A stretch of 64,000 bases of DNA from Bosea sp. F3-2. Its GTDB lineage: Bacteria > Pseudomonadota > Alphaproteobacteria > Rhizobiales > Beijerinckiaceae. The translations under genes were made by a program, and so were the position numbers. Under the pieces are notes generated by a model, which saw only the letters and a list, made by a program, of their open reading frames with translations, was not told where the DNA came from and did no database searches. The stretch spans positions 4,250,001 to 4,314,000 of the forward strand of contig NZ_CP042331.1 of the NCBI RefSeq assembly GCF_008253865.1, read 5' to 3'. This document shows positions 8,284-19,019 of this stretch, piece by piece. Each line of letters opens with the position of its first letter. The first letter of the stretch is position 1.

Positions 8284-10431
8284 ATGAAATCCATCCGCCT
8301 GAAGATTCTCGCCATGCTCGCCATCGTCGCAGGCGGGGCCATTATTTCCGCGATCATCAGTCTCTACGGTCTGCACAAGGCGGATGACCTGAATACGCGT
8401 TCCGAAATCCAGGGCAATGTCGCGCTCCTGACGCAGCGGATCAATGGCGTCGTCACGGCCGTGGTCATGGAGTCGCGCGGCATCTACATGGCGAAGACTC
8501 CACAAGAGATGGGTGTATACGCCAAGGGGATCGACGATCGTATTCCGACGCTGCGCAAATTCGTGGCCGACCTGCAGAACATCACGCCCACCGAGGAGCG
8601 TGAGACCGTTGCGCAGATCGCCAAATCCGTCGAGGAGTTCATCGCCTTCCGCACCGAAACCGCCCGGCTCGGACGCCAGGTTTCGGCGGAAGCCGCCAAC
8701 GCCCAGGGCAATAACGAGACGAATCGCGCCAACCGCAAAGCGCTCAATGACCTGCTGATCAGTTTCAGCCAACGCATCGAGAAAGCCAGCATCGCCGTGG
8801 GAGACGAGGCGACGGCCTTTACCCGTCAGGTCCAGTGGCTCTTGCCGCTCGTCCTGCTGGCAACCCTGGTGATCTCCATCGGCGTGGCGCTCGTCTTCGC
8901 ACAGCGTTCGATCACCCGTCCGATCCTCGATCTCAGCGAGGTGATGGAGAAGCTCACGGCCGGTGACACCCGCATCGATGTGCCTCATGCCGATCGTCCG
9001 GACGAGATCGGCGCCATGGCCCGCGCGGTCTCGGTGCTGCGCGAGAGCACGGAGCAGGTCGCGCTTCTACAGGAACAGGAGCGCGCGGCAGCGGCGGCGC
9101 GGCTGGCGCGGGCGCAGTCGATGGAAGCGGTGGTGTCGGATGTCGGCGAGGTCGTCGCGGCGGCAGCCGCCGGCGACTTCTCGGCCCGGCTGCAGATCAA
9201 CGACGCCGACGAGCAGATGCAGCGGCTGGTGGCCGGCATCAACGAGATCAACGTCGTGGTTGATTCTGCGACGACGGAGTTTGCGCAGGCCTTGTCGGCG
9301 ATCGCGGGCGGCGACCTGACCAGCCGGGTCGAGACCGCCTATCGCGGCCGCTTCGCCGATCTCAAGGGCGCGATCAACGAGACGGTCGACCGGCTCTCGG
9401 CCACGGTCGCGACGATCCAGACCACCTCGGCCGATGTCGGGCTGGCCGCCCGCGAGATCAACATGGGCGCCGACGACCTCTCCAAGCGCACCGAGGAGCA
9501 GGCCTCCTCGCTCGAGGAGACCGCCGCCACCACCGAGGAGCTCGCCGCCTCGGTCAAGGCCTCGGCCCAGGCCGCGAAGGATGCCGCCCGCATCGCCGAC
9601 GACGCCATGCAGGCCGCCGAGAACGGCGGCGCCATCGCCGGCCAGGCGGTCGAGGCCATGGCCCGCATCGAGAGCGCCTCGCAGAAGATCTCCGACATCA
9701 TCCGCGTCATCGACGACATCGCCTTCCAGACCAACCTCCTGGCCCTCAACGCCGCGGTCGAGGCGGCGCGTGCCGGCGAGGCCGGCAAGGGCTTCGCCGT
9801 CGTCGCCTCCGAGGTGCGCACGCTGGCGCAGCGCTCGGGCGAGGCGGCCAAGGACATCTCGGGCCTGATCTCCTCCTCCAATGCCGAGGTCGGCGCGGGC
9901 GTGAAGCTGGTGCGCCAGGCCGGCGACCAGCTCGCGCGCATCCTCGAAGCCTCGCAGAAGGTGGCGGCGACCATCGCCGACATCTCGGCGGCCTCCGGCG
10001 AGCAGGCCAACGGCATCGACGAGATGAGCCAGGCGGTGGCGCATCTCGACGAGATGACCCAGCAGAACGCGGCGCTGGCTGAAGAGAGCGCCGCTTCCGC
10101 CAATGCGCTCTCGGGCCGCATCGGCCAGCTCAACGAGCTGGTCGCGACCTTCCGCACCGGCCGCGAGGCGGTCGGCCAGTCAGGCTATCCGCAGCCCGTC
10201 CCGGCAGCGGCCTCGTCCACGGCGCGCCCGGTGAAGGCCCCGGCTCGCGCGTCCGCACGACCGGTCGCTCTGGCGGCAGCGGCTCCGGCTGCATCCGCCA
10301 AGGCCCCGGCCGCCGAGCCGGAGCGGCTGCGCCAGCTGGCGGAAGCCGCCTTCGCCCAGTCCAAGGCCGCCCCCGCCCCGCGCAAGGTCGCCAATGGCCG
10401 CGCCCAGGATGCCGGCTGGGAGGAGTTCTGA
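8284..10431 (+). CDS. Methyl-accepting chemotaxis protein with C-terminal GWEEF tether
   Basis: Transmembrane chemoreceptor of 715 aa. Membrane segments lie at about residues 8-29 and 185-207, enclosing a helical periplasmic sensor domain of about 155 residues. A HAMP domain (about 208-260) is followed by a second HAMP-like repeat (about 290-370). The signalling domain carries the highly conserved hairpin tip IAFQTNLLALNAAVEAARAG at 479-498. The last residues, GWEEF, resemble the NWETF pentapeptide that tethers CheR/CheB, reached by an Ala/Pro-rich linker of about 70 residues. Start chosen at an ATG preceded by AGGA. Ligand unknown. No chemotaxis kinase genes are nearby. Confidence 0.93.
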   Translation: MKSIRLKILAMLAIVAGGAIISAIISLYGLHKADDLNTRSEIQGNVALLTQRINGVVTAVVMESRGIYMAKTPQEMGVYAKGIDDRIPTLRKFVADLQNITPTEERETVAQIAKSVEEFIAFRTETARLGRQVSAEAANAQGNNETNRANRKALNDLLISFSQRIEKASIAVGDEATAFTRQVQWLLPLVLLATLVISIGVALVFAQRSITRPILDLSEVMEKLTAGDTRIDVPHADRPDEIGAMARAVSVLRESTEQVALLQEQERAAAAARLARAQSMEAVVSDVGEVVAAAAAGDFSARLQINDADEQMQRLVAGINEINVVVDSATTEFAQALSAIAGGDLTSRVETAYRGRFADLKGAINETVDRLSATVATIQTTSADVGLAAREINMGADDLSKRTEEQASSLEETAATTEELAASVKASAQAAKDAARIADDAMQAAENGGAIAGQAVEAMARIESASQKISDIIRVIDDIAFQTNLLALNAAVEAARAGEAGKGFAVVASEVRTLAQRSGEAAKDISGLISSSNAEVGAGVKLVRQAGDQLARILEASQKVAATIADISAASGEQANGIDEMSQAVAHLDEMTQQNAALAEESAASANALSGRIGQLNELVATFRTGREAVGQSGYPQPVPAAASSTARPVKAPARASARPVALAAAAPAASAKAPAAEPERLRQLAEAAFAQSKAAPAPRKVANGRAQDAGWEEF

Positions 10432-10744
10432 GGCCAAGCGGCTCGGACCCGAACTCTAGCGGCCCTCCCCCCAAACGACACGGCGCTCCAAAAGGGCGCC
10501 GTTTTTCTTCGATCGTGAATTTTCTGCGCAGCGGTCCCTTGCGCCGCACCCATATCGACCTATCTCTGCGACAGGCGCCGGGACTTCATGCCCCTTCGTG
10601 ACGCCGCCATTGCAAACTCATTCGTGACGATCGTCCGTCCGGCTCCTTGGAGGCGGCAGATGCTCAACCGCTTGCTGACAGATCCCGGCGGGGATGTCTG
10701 CGACAAGCGGTTTCAGCCGTCACCACAACAGGGAGACGAAAACC
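10432..10744. other. Intergenic region between chemoreceptor and Atu4866-like gene
   Basis: 313 bp containing the chemoreceptor terminator at its left end and the 5' region of the small downstream gene at its right. No other gene or repeat could be supported. Confidence 0.6.
10480..10506 (+). terminator. Rho-independent terminator of the chemoreceptor gene
   Basis: Nine-pair GC-rich stem (ACGGCGCTC with one G-T pair) around a five-base loop, followed by five T residues, about 50 bp after the chemoreceptor stop codon. Confidence 0.88.
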
Positions 10745-11095
10745 ATGCCGTTCAGCCAGGTTCTTCAGACTCTCGGCCAGCTCGCCTCCAGCTTCACGCA
10801 GGCCAGCCGTCCCACCCGCCTGCTCGAGATCGATCTCGACGACAGGGGCGGTCCCACCCCGTTCGAGCAGGCCGCCATCGGCACGTGGAAGACCGAGGAC
10901 GGGTCGATCCTGATCGATCTGCGGCCCGACGGGCAGTTCCACAAGGCCAAACCGGCCGCCGGCGCCCAGCATCGCGGCCGCTATGCGGTCGATCGCTCGA
11001 AGCTGTATTTCGAGGGCGAGACCGGATGGGTCGCGCTGGGCAAGCTCAAGCGCGGTACGCTCAGCATCGGTGAAAAGCATTTCCGCAAAGCGTAA
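10745..11095 (+). CDS. Small Atu4866-like protein, function unknown
   Basis: 116-aa protein. After an N-terminal helix-rich part, residues 45-115 (IGTWKTEDGSILIDLRPDGQ ... GRYAVDRSKLYFEGETGW) follow the spacing of Agrobacterium Atu4866-type domains: GxW-x-T-x-DG, then P-x-G, then GRY, then a TG-x-x-A/V turn. That family forms a small streptavidin-like beta barrel, and its function is not known. This match is from pattern memory, so moderate. The ATG has a GGGAGA site eight bases upstream. It is monocistronic: terminators lie on both sides. No signal peptide was evident. Confidence 0.65.
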   Translation: MPFSQVLQTLGQLASSFTQASRPTRLLEIDLDDRGGPTPFEQAAIGTWKTEDGSILIDLRPDGQFHKAKPAAGAQHRGRYAVDRSKLYFEGETGWVALGKLKRGTLSIGEKHFRKA

Positions 11096-11121
11096 CGCAG
11101 CGCCGAAGCTGAATGCGTAAA

Positions 11122-11157
11122 AAAGGGCGATGCCTTCGACAGAAGGCATCGCCCTTT
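11122..11157. terminator. Bidirectional terminator
   Basis: Perfect 16-bp inverted repeat (AAAGGGCGATGCCTTC and its complement) with a GACA loop, flanked by A and T tracts. It separates the convergent Atu4866-like (+) and SDR (-) genes and would end transcription both ways. Confidence 0.93.
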
Positions 11158-11183
11158 CATTTTCGAGCAGTTCGCGGAGCCGG

Positions 11184-11795
11184 TCAGTAGCCGACCGTGA
11201 AGCGGCGGCGGCTGTGAGCCGGCTTTTCCAGCTCATCGACCAGTGCGATGGCGTAGTCCTCCGCCGAGATCGCGCTGTTGCCCTTGTCGTCGACCAGAAG
11301 CTGGTCGGTGCCGAGCCGGAACTTGCCGGTGCGCTCGCCCGGCTGGATCAGCACCGAAGGCGAAAGGAAGGTCCAGTCCAGCCCCTGCTCCTGCTTCAGC
11401 AGATCGAGGAAGACGCCGCCCTTCTTCGCCTCGTCGAGGTAGATCGCCGGGAATTCCGGCGTATCGAAGAGCTTGACGCCCGGCGCCACTTCGAGGCTGC
11501 CGGCCCCGCCGACGACGAGATAGCGCTTCACACCCGACTGCTTCACCGCGGCAAGCAGAAGCTGCGGATCGCTGGCGGTGAAATGCACGGCGCTGATCGC
11601 GGCATCGTGCCCGGCGACGAGCTTCGCGAGCCCATCCTTGTCGAAGACGTCGCCCTTGACGGCAGTGACGCCGGGCAGGGCCGCGACTTTCTCCGGATTG
11701 CGGACGATGGCGGTGACGGCGTGGCCGCGCGAGGCAAGCTCGGCCAGCAGGCGCGAACCGATGAATCCGCTGGCGCCGATCAATGCGACTTTCAT
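11184..11795 (-). CDS. NAD(P)-binding oxidoreductase (atypical SDR, NmrA/YwnB-like)
   Basis: 203-aa Rossmann-fold protein opening MKVALIGASGFIGSRLLAEL. The GASGFIG nucleotide-binding turn is typical of atypical short-chain dehydrogenases. VVGGAGSLE replaces the usual catalytic Tyr-x3-Lys region, as in flavin-reductase/YwnB-like members. The C-terminus ends AHSRRRFTVGY, also usual there. Transcribed divergently from an HxlR regulator, with an inverted repeat in its promoter region. This arrangement is common for regulators that sense reactive electrophiles, but the substrate is unknown. Confidence 0.85.
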   Translation of the reverse strand: MKVALIGASGFIGSRLLAELASRGHAVTAIVRNPEKVAALPGVTAVKGDVFDKDGLAKLVAGHDAAISAVHFTASDPQLLLAAVKQSGVKRYLVVGGAGSLEVAPGVKLFDTPEFPAIYLDEAKKGGVFLDLLKQEQGLDWTFLSPSVLIQPGERTGKFRLGTDQLLVDDKGNSAISAEDYAIALVDELEKPAHSRRRFTVGY

Positions 11796-11814
11796 GACAG
11801 AGGCTCCTTGTTGT

Positions 11815-11831
11815 GGTATCTTTTGGATACC
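11815..11831. promoter_or_regulatory. Candidate HxlR operator (GGTATC-N5-GATACC)
   Basis: Six-base inverted repeat with five-base centre, 20 bp upstream of the SDR start and in the gap shared with the divergent HxlR gene. Winged-helix HxlR dimers bind such short palindromes. Assignment rests on position and symmetry only. Confidence 0.5.
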
Positions 11832-11919
11832 TGCATTCCAATAGAACCTATCTGACTATGCCACGCCGCCCCGTAAAGAAGGCACTTTCGCGCGACATGG
11901 TCACCTCCGGGAAACCGCC

Positions 11920-12327
11920 ATGCTGAAACGTCCCGACCCTTTCCAGGCGCTGTGCCCGACGCGGCGCGTGCTCGACCGCATCGGCGACACCTGGGCCGTT
12001 CTGATCCTGATCGCGCTTGACGATGGGACCCTTCGCTTCAACGAGCTCCGACGCCGGATCGAGAACATCTCGCAGAAGATGCTGTCACAGACGCTGAAAA
12101 GCCTCGAACGCGACGGGCTCGTCCGGCGCGAGGTCTTTCCGACCGTGCCGGTTACGGTCGAGTATTCGCTAACCGAGCTCGGGCGGACGCTGTCACAGAC
12201 GGTGCACCAGCTCACGCTCTGGGCCGAAGCCCATATCGAGGAGGTCGAGGAGGCCCAGCGGCGCTATGATCGCGGCTTGTCGCCGGCGGCAGGCGGCCTC
12301 ATTCCGATTCCGCTCAGCTCCCGGTAA
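11920..12327 (+). CDS. HxlR-family transcriptional regulator
   Basis: 135-aa winged-helix regulator. It begins with the HxlR hallmark CPTRRVLDRIGDTWAVLILI, including the N-terminal cysteine used by redox-sensing members. The recognition region is RFNELRRRIENISQKMLSQT, followed by the wing LVRREVFPTVPVTVEYSLT. The C-terminus (LGRTLSQTVHQLTLWAEAHI) forms the dimer helix. Divergent from the SDR gene, which is its likely target. Its last 14 bp overlap the 3' end of ligD on the other strand. Confidence 0.92.
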   Translation: MLKRPDPFQALCPTRRVLDRIGDTWAVLILIALDDGTLRFNELRRRIENISQKMLSQTLKSLERDGLVRREVFPTVPVTVEYSLTELGRTLSQTVHQLTLWAEAHIEEVEEAQRRYDRGLSPAAGGLIPIPLSSR

Positions 12328-14833
12328 GCGGCTTGTCCGCAGCGAAGAAGCCGCTCCAGAGATCGGGCGGCAGATCGCCGTCGAGAATCTCGCGGGCCTT
12401 GAAGGCATCGGGCTTCAACTTGTCGAGATCATCCCATTCGACCGGCATCGCCAACGTCGCCCCGGGACGGGCGCGGGTCGAGTAGGGGGCGATCGCCGTC
12501 GCGCCGCGGCCGTTGCGCAGATAGTCGATGAAGATGCGGCCGCGCCGCGCCTTCTTCGACAATGTCGCGGTGTAGAGCTTCGGCTCGGCCTGCTCCATCG
12601 CCTTGGCGAAATCGCGGGCGAAGCCGCGCACGCGCTCCCAGTCGGCCTTCGGTTTCAGCGGCAGCACGACATGGAACCCCTTGCCGCCGGAAACCTTGAG
12701 GAAGCTGTCGAAGCCGAGGTCATCGAGATGGCGGCGGACGGTCAGCGCGGCATCGCGGACGCGCTCGACTGGCACGCCCGTATCGGGATCGAGGTCGAAG
12801 ATGATCTGGTCCGGCGTCTCGATGGCGTCCATGGTCGCGCCCCAGACATGGATCTCGACAGTGCCGAGCTGGACGAGCGCGGCGAGTCCATCGAAATCCT
12901 CGATATAGATCAGCTCCTCACCGTCGGAATCCTTCCGGCGCCTGACCGCCTCGTGCAGGCCCGGCCCGGCATGCTTCTGGAAGAAGCGGGAGCCCTCGAT
13001 GCCGTTCGGGGCGCGCACGAGGCTGAGCGGGCGCCCCACGACGAAGCGCTGCATCAGCGGCCAGATTTTCGCGTAGTAGGCGAGCAGATCGCCCTTGGTG
13101 AAGCCGATATCCGGCCAGAGCGGCTTGTCCGGGCTCGACAGTTTCACGATGGTCTCCACCGGCGCCACATTTTTGGAAGAAGGCGGGGCAACCTTGCTGC
13201 TTCTTGTCTTCTCCGGCGCCGGTTTGGCCGGCAGCTCGGCGACGATCTCCCCGGCCGGCTTGTCCTCGCGCAACCCTAAGAAAGAAGCGTGGCGCAAGGT
13301 CTTGGAAGCCGTCCAGGCCCGGAACTCGACCTCTGCGACCAATTCGGGCTTCACCCAGACGACACCGCGCTCGCGGGCCGCCGCGCCCTTGAAGGGCGAA
13401 GTATCCGTTGCGAGCCTGTCGAGCTTCGTCTTCAGCGAGGCCGCCGAGGTCGCGGTGAAGCCGGTGCCGACGCGGCCCGCGGGCTTCAGCTCGCCATCCT
13501 CGTAATAGCCCGCGACGATCGAGCCGAGCTTGCGCGGCGAGGCCTGCGAGGAGACGTAGCCGGCAATCACGAACTCCTGGCGCTGCGTGCATTTCGACTT
13601 GATCCAGTCGCTCCCGCGCCCGCTGCGATAGCGGGCGTCGGCCCGTTTCGAAACCACGCCTTCAAGCCCCATGCGGCAGGCATGGGTCAGCATGGTCTGA
13701 CCCGGCTCGACGAAGTGCTCGCTGTAGCGCAGCGGCCCATCGGCCGGGCTGCCTTCCAGGAGGTGCTGCAGTCTTTCCTTGCGGGCGAGCAACGGTTCGT
13801 CGCGCAGATCCTCGCCGTCGAGATGGAGCAGATCGAAGGCGAAATAGACGAGACCGCCGGCCTTTCCCTCCGAGAGCGCCTGCTGCAAGGCGGAGAAGGA
13901 CGAGATGCCGTTGCTGCCGAGCGTCACCAGCTCGCCGTCGATCAACGCGGTCTCGCAGGGCAGGCCGGCCAGCGCCGCGACGAGCCTCTTGCCGAAGCGG
14001 GCCGTCCAGTCGAGGCCGGAGCGCGTCAAGAGCTTGACCGCACCATGGTCAATGCGGGCTTCCAGCCGGTAGCCGTCGAACTTGACCTCGTGCAGCCAGT
14101 TCTCGCCAGTCGGCGGCTTATCCTGCAAGGTCGCCAAGCAGGGCTCGACGAAGGATGGCAGATCCTCCTCGTCGCTGCGCCGCTTCGCCTTGCGGGCTGG
14201 TTTGGCCGCGGCAGCGGCCTGCTTCGCCGGCTTGGTCGTATCCCAAACGGCCCCCCTTGCTTCGTCGGCACCGATCTGTTCGACCGACAGGCCGGATTTC
14301 ACCGAATTCGGCTCGGTTTCGAGAATGTCCTCGTCGGTGCGGGCGAATTCGTCCTCCGACTTGATCAGCAGCCAGTTGTCGCGCTTCTCGCCGCGCCGGG
14401 GCTTCAGCCGGACGAGATGCCAGCGGCCATGCAGCTTGTGCCCCTCCAGCATGAAGGCGAGATGGCCCTTCTTCATGCCGGCGGCCGGATCGCCTTCCGG
14501 AATCCACTGGCCCTCGTCCCAGACGATGACCGAGCCGCCGCCATATTGGCCGGCGGGAATCGTGCCCTCGAAGCCGCCATATTCGAGCGGGTGATCCTCG
14601 ACATGAACAGCGAGGCGCTTTTCGGCCGGGTCGAGGCTCGGACCGCGCGTCACCGCCCAGGACCAGAGCACGCCGCCATGTTCGAGCCGGAAATCATAGT
14701 GCAGGCGCCGGGCTGCGTGCTTCTGGACGACGAAGGCGCCGCCTTTCGCGGCTTTCTTCCCGGCCTTGGCGCCTTTCGGCTCCCGGGTGCGAGAGAAGTC
14801 GCGCTTGGAGCGGTAGAGATCGAGCGTGGACAT
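12314..14833 (-). CDS. ligD: Multifunctional DNA ligase D (NHEJ)
   Basis: ATP-dependent ligase of bacterial non-homologous end joining, 839 aa. Domain order is phosphoesterase (about 35-190; HAARRLHYDFRLEHGGVL and GQYGGGSVIVWDEG), ligase (nucleotidyl-acceptor lysine in KFDGYR at 251-256), then polymerase/primase (from about 560; DIGFTKGDLLAYY and IIFDLDPDTG). This is the PE-LIG-POL order. The ATG has a perfect AGGAGG. Works with Ku, encoded next upstream on the same strand with a palindromic element between. No truncation visible. Ends 14 bp inside the convergent HxlR gene. Confidence 0.96.
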   Translation of the reverse strand: MSTLDLYRSKRDFSRTREPKGAKAGKKAAKGGAFVVQKHAARRLHYDFRLEHGGVLWSWAVTRGPSLDPAEKRLAVHVEDHPLEYGGFEGTIPAGQYGGGSVIVWDEGQWIPEGDPAAGMKKGHLAFMLEGHKLHGRWHLVRLKPRRGEKRDNWLLIKSEDEFARTDEDILETEPNSVKSGLSVEQIGADEARGAVWDTTKPAKQAAAAAKPARKAKRRSDEEDLPSFVEPCLATLQDKPPTGENWLHEVKFDGYRLEARIDHGAVKLLTRSGLDWTARFGKRLVAALAGLPCETALIDGELVTLGSNGISSFSALQQALSEGKAGGLVYFAFDLLHLDGEDLRDEPLLARKERLQHLLEGSPADGPLRYSEHFVEPGQTMLTHACRMGLEGVVSKRADARYRSGRGSDWIKSKCTQRQEFVIAGYVSSQASPRKLGSIVAGYYEDGELKPAGRVGTGFTATSAASLKTKLDRLATDTSPFKGAAARERGVVWVKPELVAEVEFRAWTASKTLRHASFLGLREDKPAGEIVAELPAKPAPEKTRSSKVAPPSSKNVAPVETIVKLSSPDKPLWPDIGFTKGDLLAYYAKIWPLMQRFVVGRPLSLVRAPNGIEGSRFFQKHAGPGLHEAVRRRKDSDGEELIYIEDFDGLAALVQLGTVEIHVWGATMDAIETPDQIIFDLDPDTGVPVERVRDAALTVRRHLDDLGFDSFLKVSGGKGFHVVLPLKPKADWERVRGFARDFAKAMEQAEPKLYTATLSKKARRGRIFIDYLRNGRGATAIAPYSTRARPGATLAMPVEWDDLDKLKPDAFKAREILDGDLPPDLWSGFFAADKPLTGS

Positions 14834-14896
14834 CAATCCTCCTCGGGGTCCGTCTGAAATGCGCAGCCCTCGTCCTGCGCTCAAAAAAGGAGCGCG

Positions 14897-15002
14897 CGTC
14901 ATCCCGGACGGAGCGAAGCGTAGATCCGGGATCCATGCCAGAGCATCTCCCCTTGGTGCTCTGGCATGGATCCCGGGTCTCCCTTCGGTCGCCCGGGATG
15001 AC
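14897..15002. repeat. Intergenic palindromic element between ku and ligD
   Basis: Inverted repeat of about 106 bp with GTCATCCCGG at one end and CCGGGATGAC at the other. A strong inner stem has GGATCCATGCCAGAGCA and its complement around an 11-bp loop. Belongs to the same family as the elements at 25.5 and 63.2 kb. Might reduce read-through from ku into ligD. Confidence 0.85.
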
Positions 15003-15055
15003 CCGGTATGAACGAACGCTCGACCAGATTTCTCGTACCTCGCCTGTCACGGCGC

Positions 15056-15928
15056 TCAGGCGCTCTTGCGTGCCTTGCTCGCGGAGCGCTTGGTCGCCTT
15101 GGCGGATTTCGCCGATTTGGAGCCGGGTGGCGGCGCGGCCTTGCCGCCGCCCTCGCTTGCGAGACTCTTCTTCAGCGCATCGAAGAGGTTGACGACATTG
15201 GCCGGGCGCTCGGCCGCCTGCACGACCGGCGGCTTGCGGCCCCTGCGCTTGGCCTCGATCAGTTCGAGCAGCGCATCCTCGTAACGATCCTCGAAACCGG
15301 AGGGGTCGAAGGCGGCCTCCTTCTTCTCGATGATATGCGTGGCGAGGTCGATCAGCTCGGGATCGCTCTTCTGCTTGCCCAGCCCCTCGAAGATCTCCGC
15401 GGGTTTCCGAACCGTCTTGTCGTAGCGCAAAGTCGTCAGCAGCAGGCCCTTGTCGAAGGGCTCGATCATCACCGGCCGCTCGCGGCGATAGAGCACGACG
15501 CGGGCGATGCCGGCCTTCTTCTGCTTCGCCATCGCCTCGCGGATCACGGCGAAGGCCTCCTCCGAGACCTCGTCGGCGGGTGTGACGTAATAGGGCGTGT
15601 CGAAATAGATCTGCGGGATATCGGCGCGATCCACGAAGCTCTCGATCGACAGCGTATGCGAGGATTCGATCTGGACAGCCTCGATCTCGTCCTCCTCGAT
15701 CAACAGATACTCGTCGTCGCCGATTTCGTAGCCCTTCACCTCGTCATCATCAGCGACGGGCTTAGCCGTGACGCTGTCGATATATTGCCGCCGCACCGTG
15801 TTGCCGGTCTTGCGGTTGATGATGCGGAAGGAGACCTTCTCGCTTTGGCTGGTCGCGCCGGTGAGTTCAACGGCGCAGGAGACGAGCGAGAGCTTGAGAT
15901 AGCCCTTCCAGGCGGGACGAGGCGCCAT
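15056..15928 (-). CDS. ku: Ku protein (NHEJ end binding)
   Basis: 290-aa bacterial Ku homodimer subunit that binds DNA ends and recruits LigD. It begins MAPRPAWKGYLKLSLVSCAV, the standard Ku start. VSFRIINRKTGNTVRRQYID and GYEIGDDEYLLIEEDEIEAV are the conserved core motifs. The C-terminal 40-45 residues are a Lys/Ser/Ala-rich basic tail, common in Ku proteins that bind along DNA. Start chosen at an ATG with GGAGG eight bases upstream. Divergent from rpsO. Confidence 0.95.
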   Translation of the reverse strand: MAPRPAWKGYLKLSLVSCAVELTGATSQSEKVSFRIINRKTGNTVRRQYIDSVTAKPVADDDEVKGYEIGDDEYLLIEEDEIEAVQIESSHTLSIESFVDRADIPQIYFDTPYYVTPADEVSEEAFAVIREAMAKQKKAGIARVVLYRRERPVMIEPFDKGLLLTTLRYDKTVRKPAEIFEGLGKQKSDPELIDLATHIIEKKEAAFDPSGFEDRYEDALLELIEAKRRGRKPPVVQAAERPANVVNLFDALKKSLASEGGGKAAPPPGSKSAKSAKATKRSASKARKSA

Positions 15929-16217
15929 CAGACGACCTCCCCGGCGAGGAACCCCAGCCTCGTGCAGCAATGCCGGATGCAAACGGGCATGACGCGACCC
16001 CGCCGTCTGGAGTGACGATAGCGAGTCAAACCGGCGTCCGGCACTCCTGTTCCGCACGGCGCTGGCGTTTCCGGCGATTTCGTGTATATGCCCCGCATCC
16101 GGCCCGAAAAAGCCGGCTGCGCGACCCCTCCGCGATGAGGCGGATCGCGGATTTCGGACCTCGCTGGACGACATCCCGGCCAGGCCCGCCAGATCAACCC
16201 GAACAGAGGATATCCCG

Positions 16218-16487
16218 ATGTCGATCACTGCCGAGCGCAAGACCGCGCTGCTCCAAGAATACGCCACCAAGCCGAACGACACCGGTTCGCCGGAAGTGCA
16301 GGTCGCGATCCTGACCGAGCGCATCAACAACCTGACCGGCCACTTCAAGTCGCACGCGAAGGACAACCACTCCCGCCGCGGCCTGCTCAAGCTGGTCTCG
16401 CAGCGCCGTTCGCTGCTCGACTACCTCAAGGGCAAGGAAGAAGCCCGCTACAAGACGCTGATCGAACGGCTCGGCATCCGCCGCTGA
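16218..16487 (+). CDS. rpsO: Ribosomal protein S15
   Basis: 89-aa S15, an early 30S assembly protein that binds the 16S rRNA central domain. Sequence MSITAERKTALLQEYATKPN and HSRRGLLKLVSQRRSLLDYL are diagnostic. The start has an AGAGGA site upstream. Followed by pnp as in most bacteria. In many bacteria truB precedes it; here the divergent ku is upstream instead. In E. coli S15 represses its own mRNA; no such leader structure was recognised here. Confidence 0.98.
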   Translation: MSITAERKTALLQEYATKPNDTGSPEVQVAILTERINNLTGHFKSHAKDNHSRRGLLKLVSQRRSLLDYLKGKEEARYKTLIERLGIRR

Positions 16488-16507
16488 TCGAAGGCTGAAA
16501 ACCGTTT

Positions 16508-16534
16508 CCGCCCGGTGCGCCACGCTCCGGGCGG
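16508..16534 (+). terminator. Hairpin in the rpsO-pnp gap (attenuator or processing site)
   Basis: CCGCCCGG and its exact complement around an 11-base loop, followed by CTCCTTTT. It lies 20 bp past the rpsO stop. It may be a partial terminator like E. coli t1. Further GC-rich inverted sequence follows up to 16640 in this 253-bp gap, where RNase III processing is known in other species. Confidence 0.6.
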
Positions 16535-16740
16535 CTCCTTTTCGGGCGATGCCGCCATGGGCGGCGCGCCTGACTGCCGCGGCGGCCGCATGGGGCGGCC
16601 CTCCCGCGTGACCCGCCGGGCGCCGCAGACGTCCATGGCAGGATCGCCGAGCGCTCGGGCGCACCTCCTTTCCCACCCGAGCTTTCTGCCGTCTTGCCCA
16701 TGGGCCTGAAGGCACCGGACGGGTCGAACCCGACCGAAAG

Positions 16741-18924
<2,184 letters not shown>

Positions 18925-18935
18925 TCGCTCACAGC

Positions 18936-18951
18936 CGATTCACGTGAAACG
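18936..18951. other. parS-like site (variant 14-mer with GANTC)
   Basis: Contains GATTCACGTGAAAC, the same 14-mer (reverse orientation) as in the origin region and beside amtB. 13 of 16 match TGTTTCACGTGAAACA. Lies between the pnp stop codon and its terminator. The GATTC start is a CcrM-type site. Confidence 0.6.
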
Positions 18952-18954
18952 AGG

Positions 18955-18988
18955 CGCCCCGCATCAGCCGATGCGGGGCGTTTTGCTT
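18955..18988 (+). terminator. Rho-independent terminator of pnp
   Basis: Perfect 11-bp stem (CGCCCCGCATC) with AGCC loop and a T-rich tail (TTTTGCTTT), 31 bp after the pnp stop. Confidence 0.93.
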
Positions 18989-19019
18989 TATGTGGACTGG
19001 ACGAGGTTGACGTCGGCCG

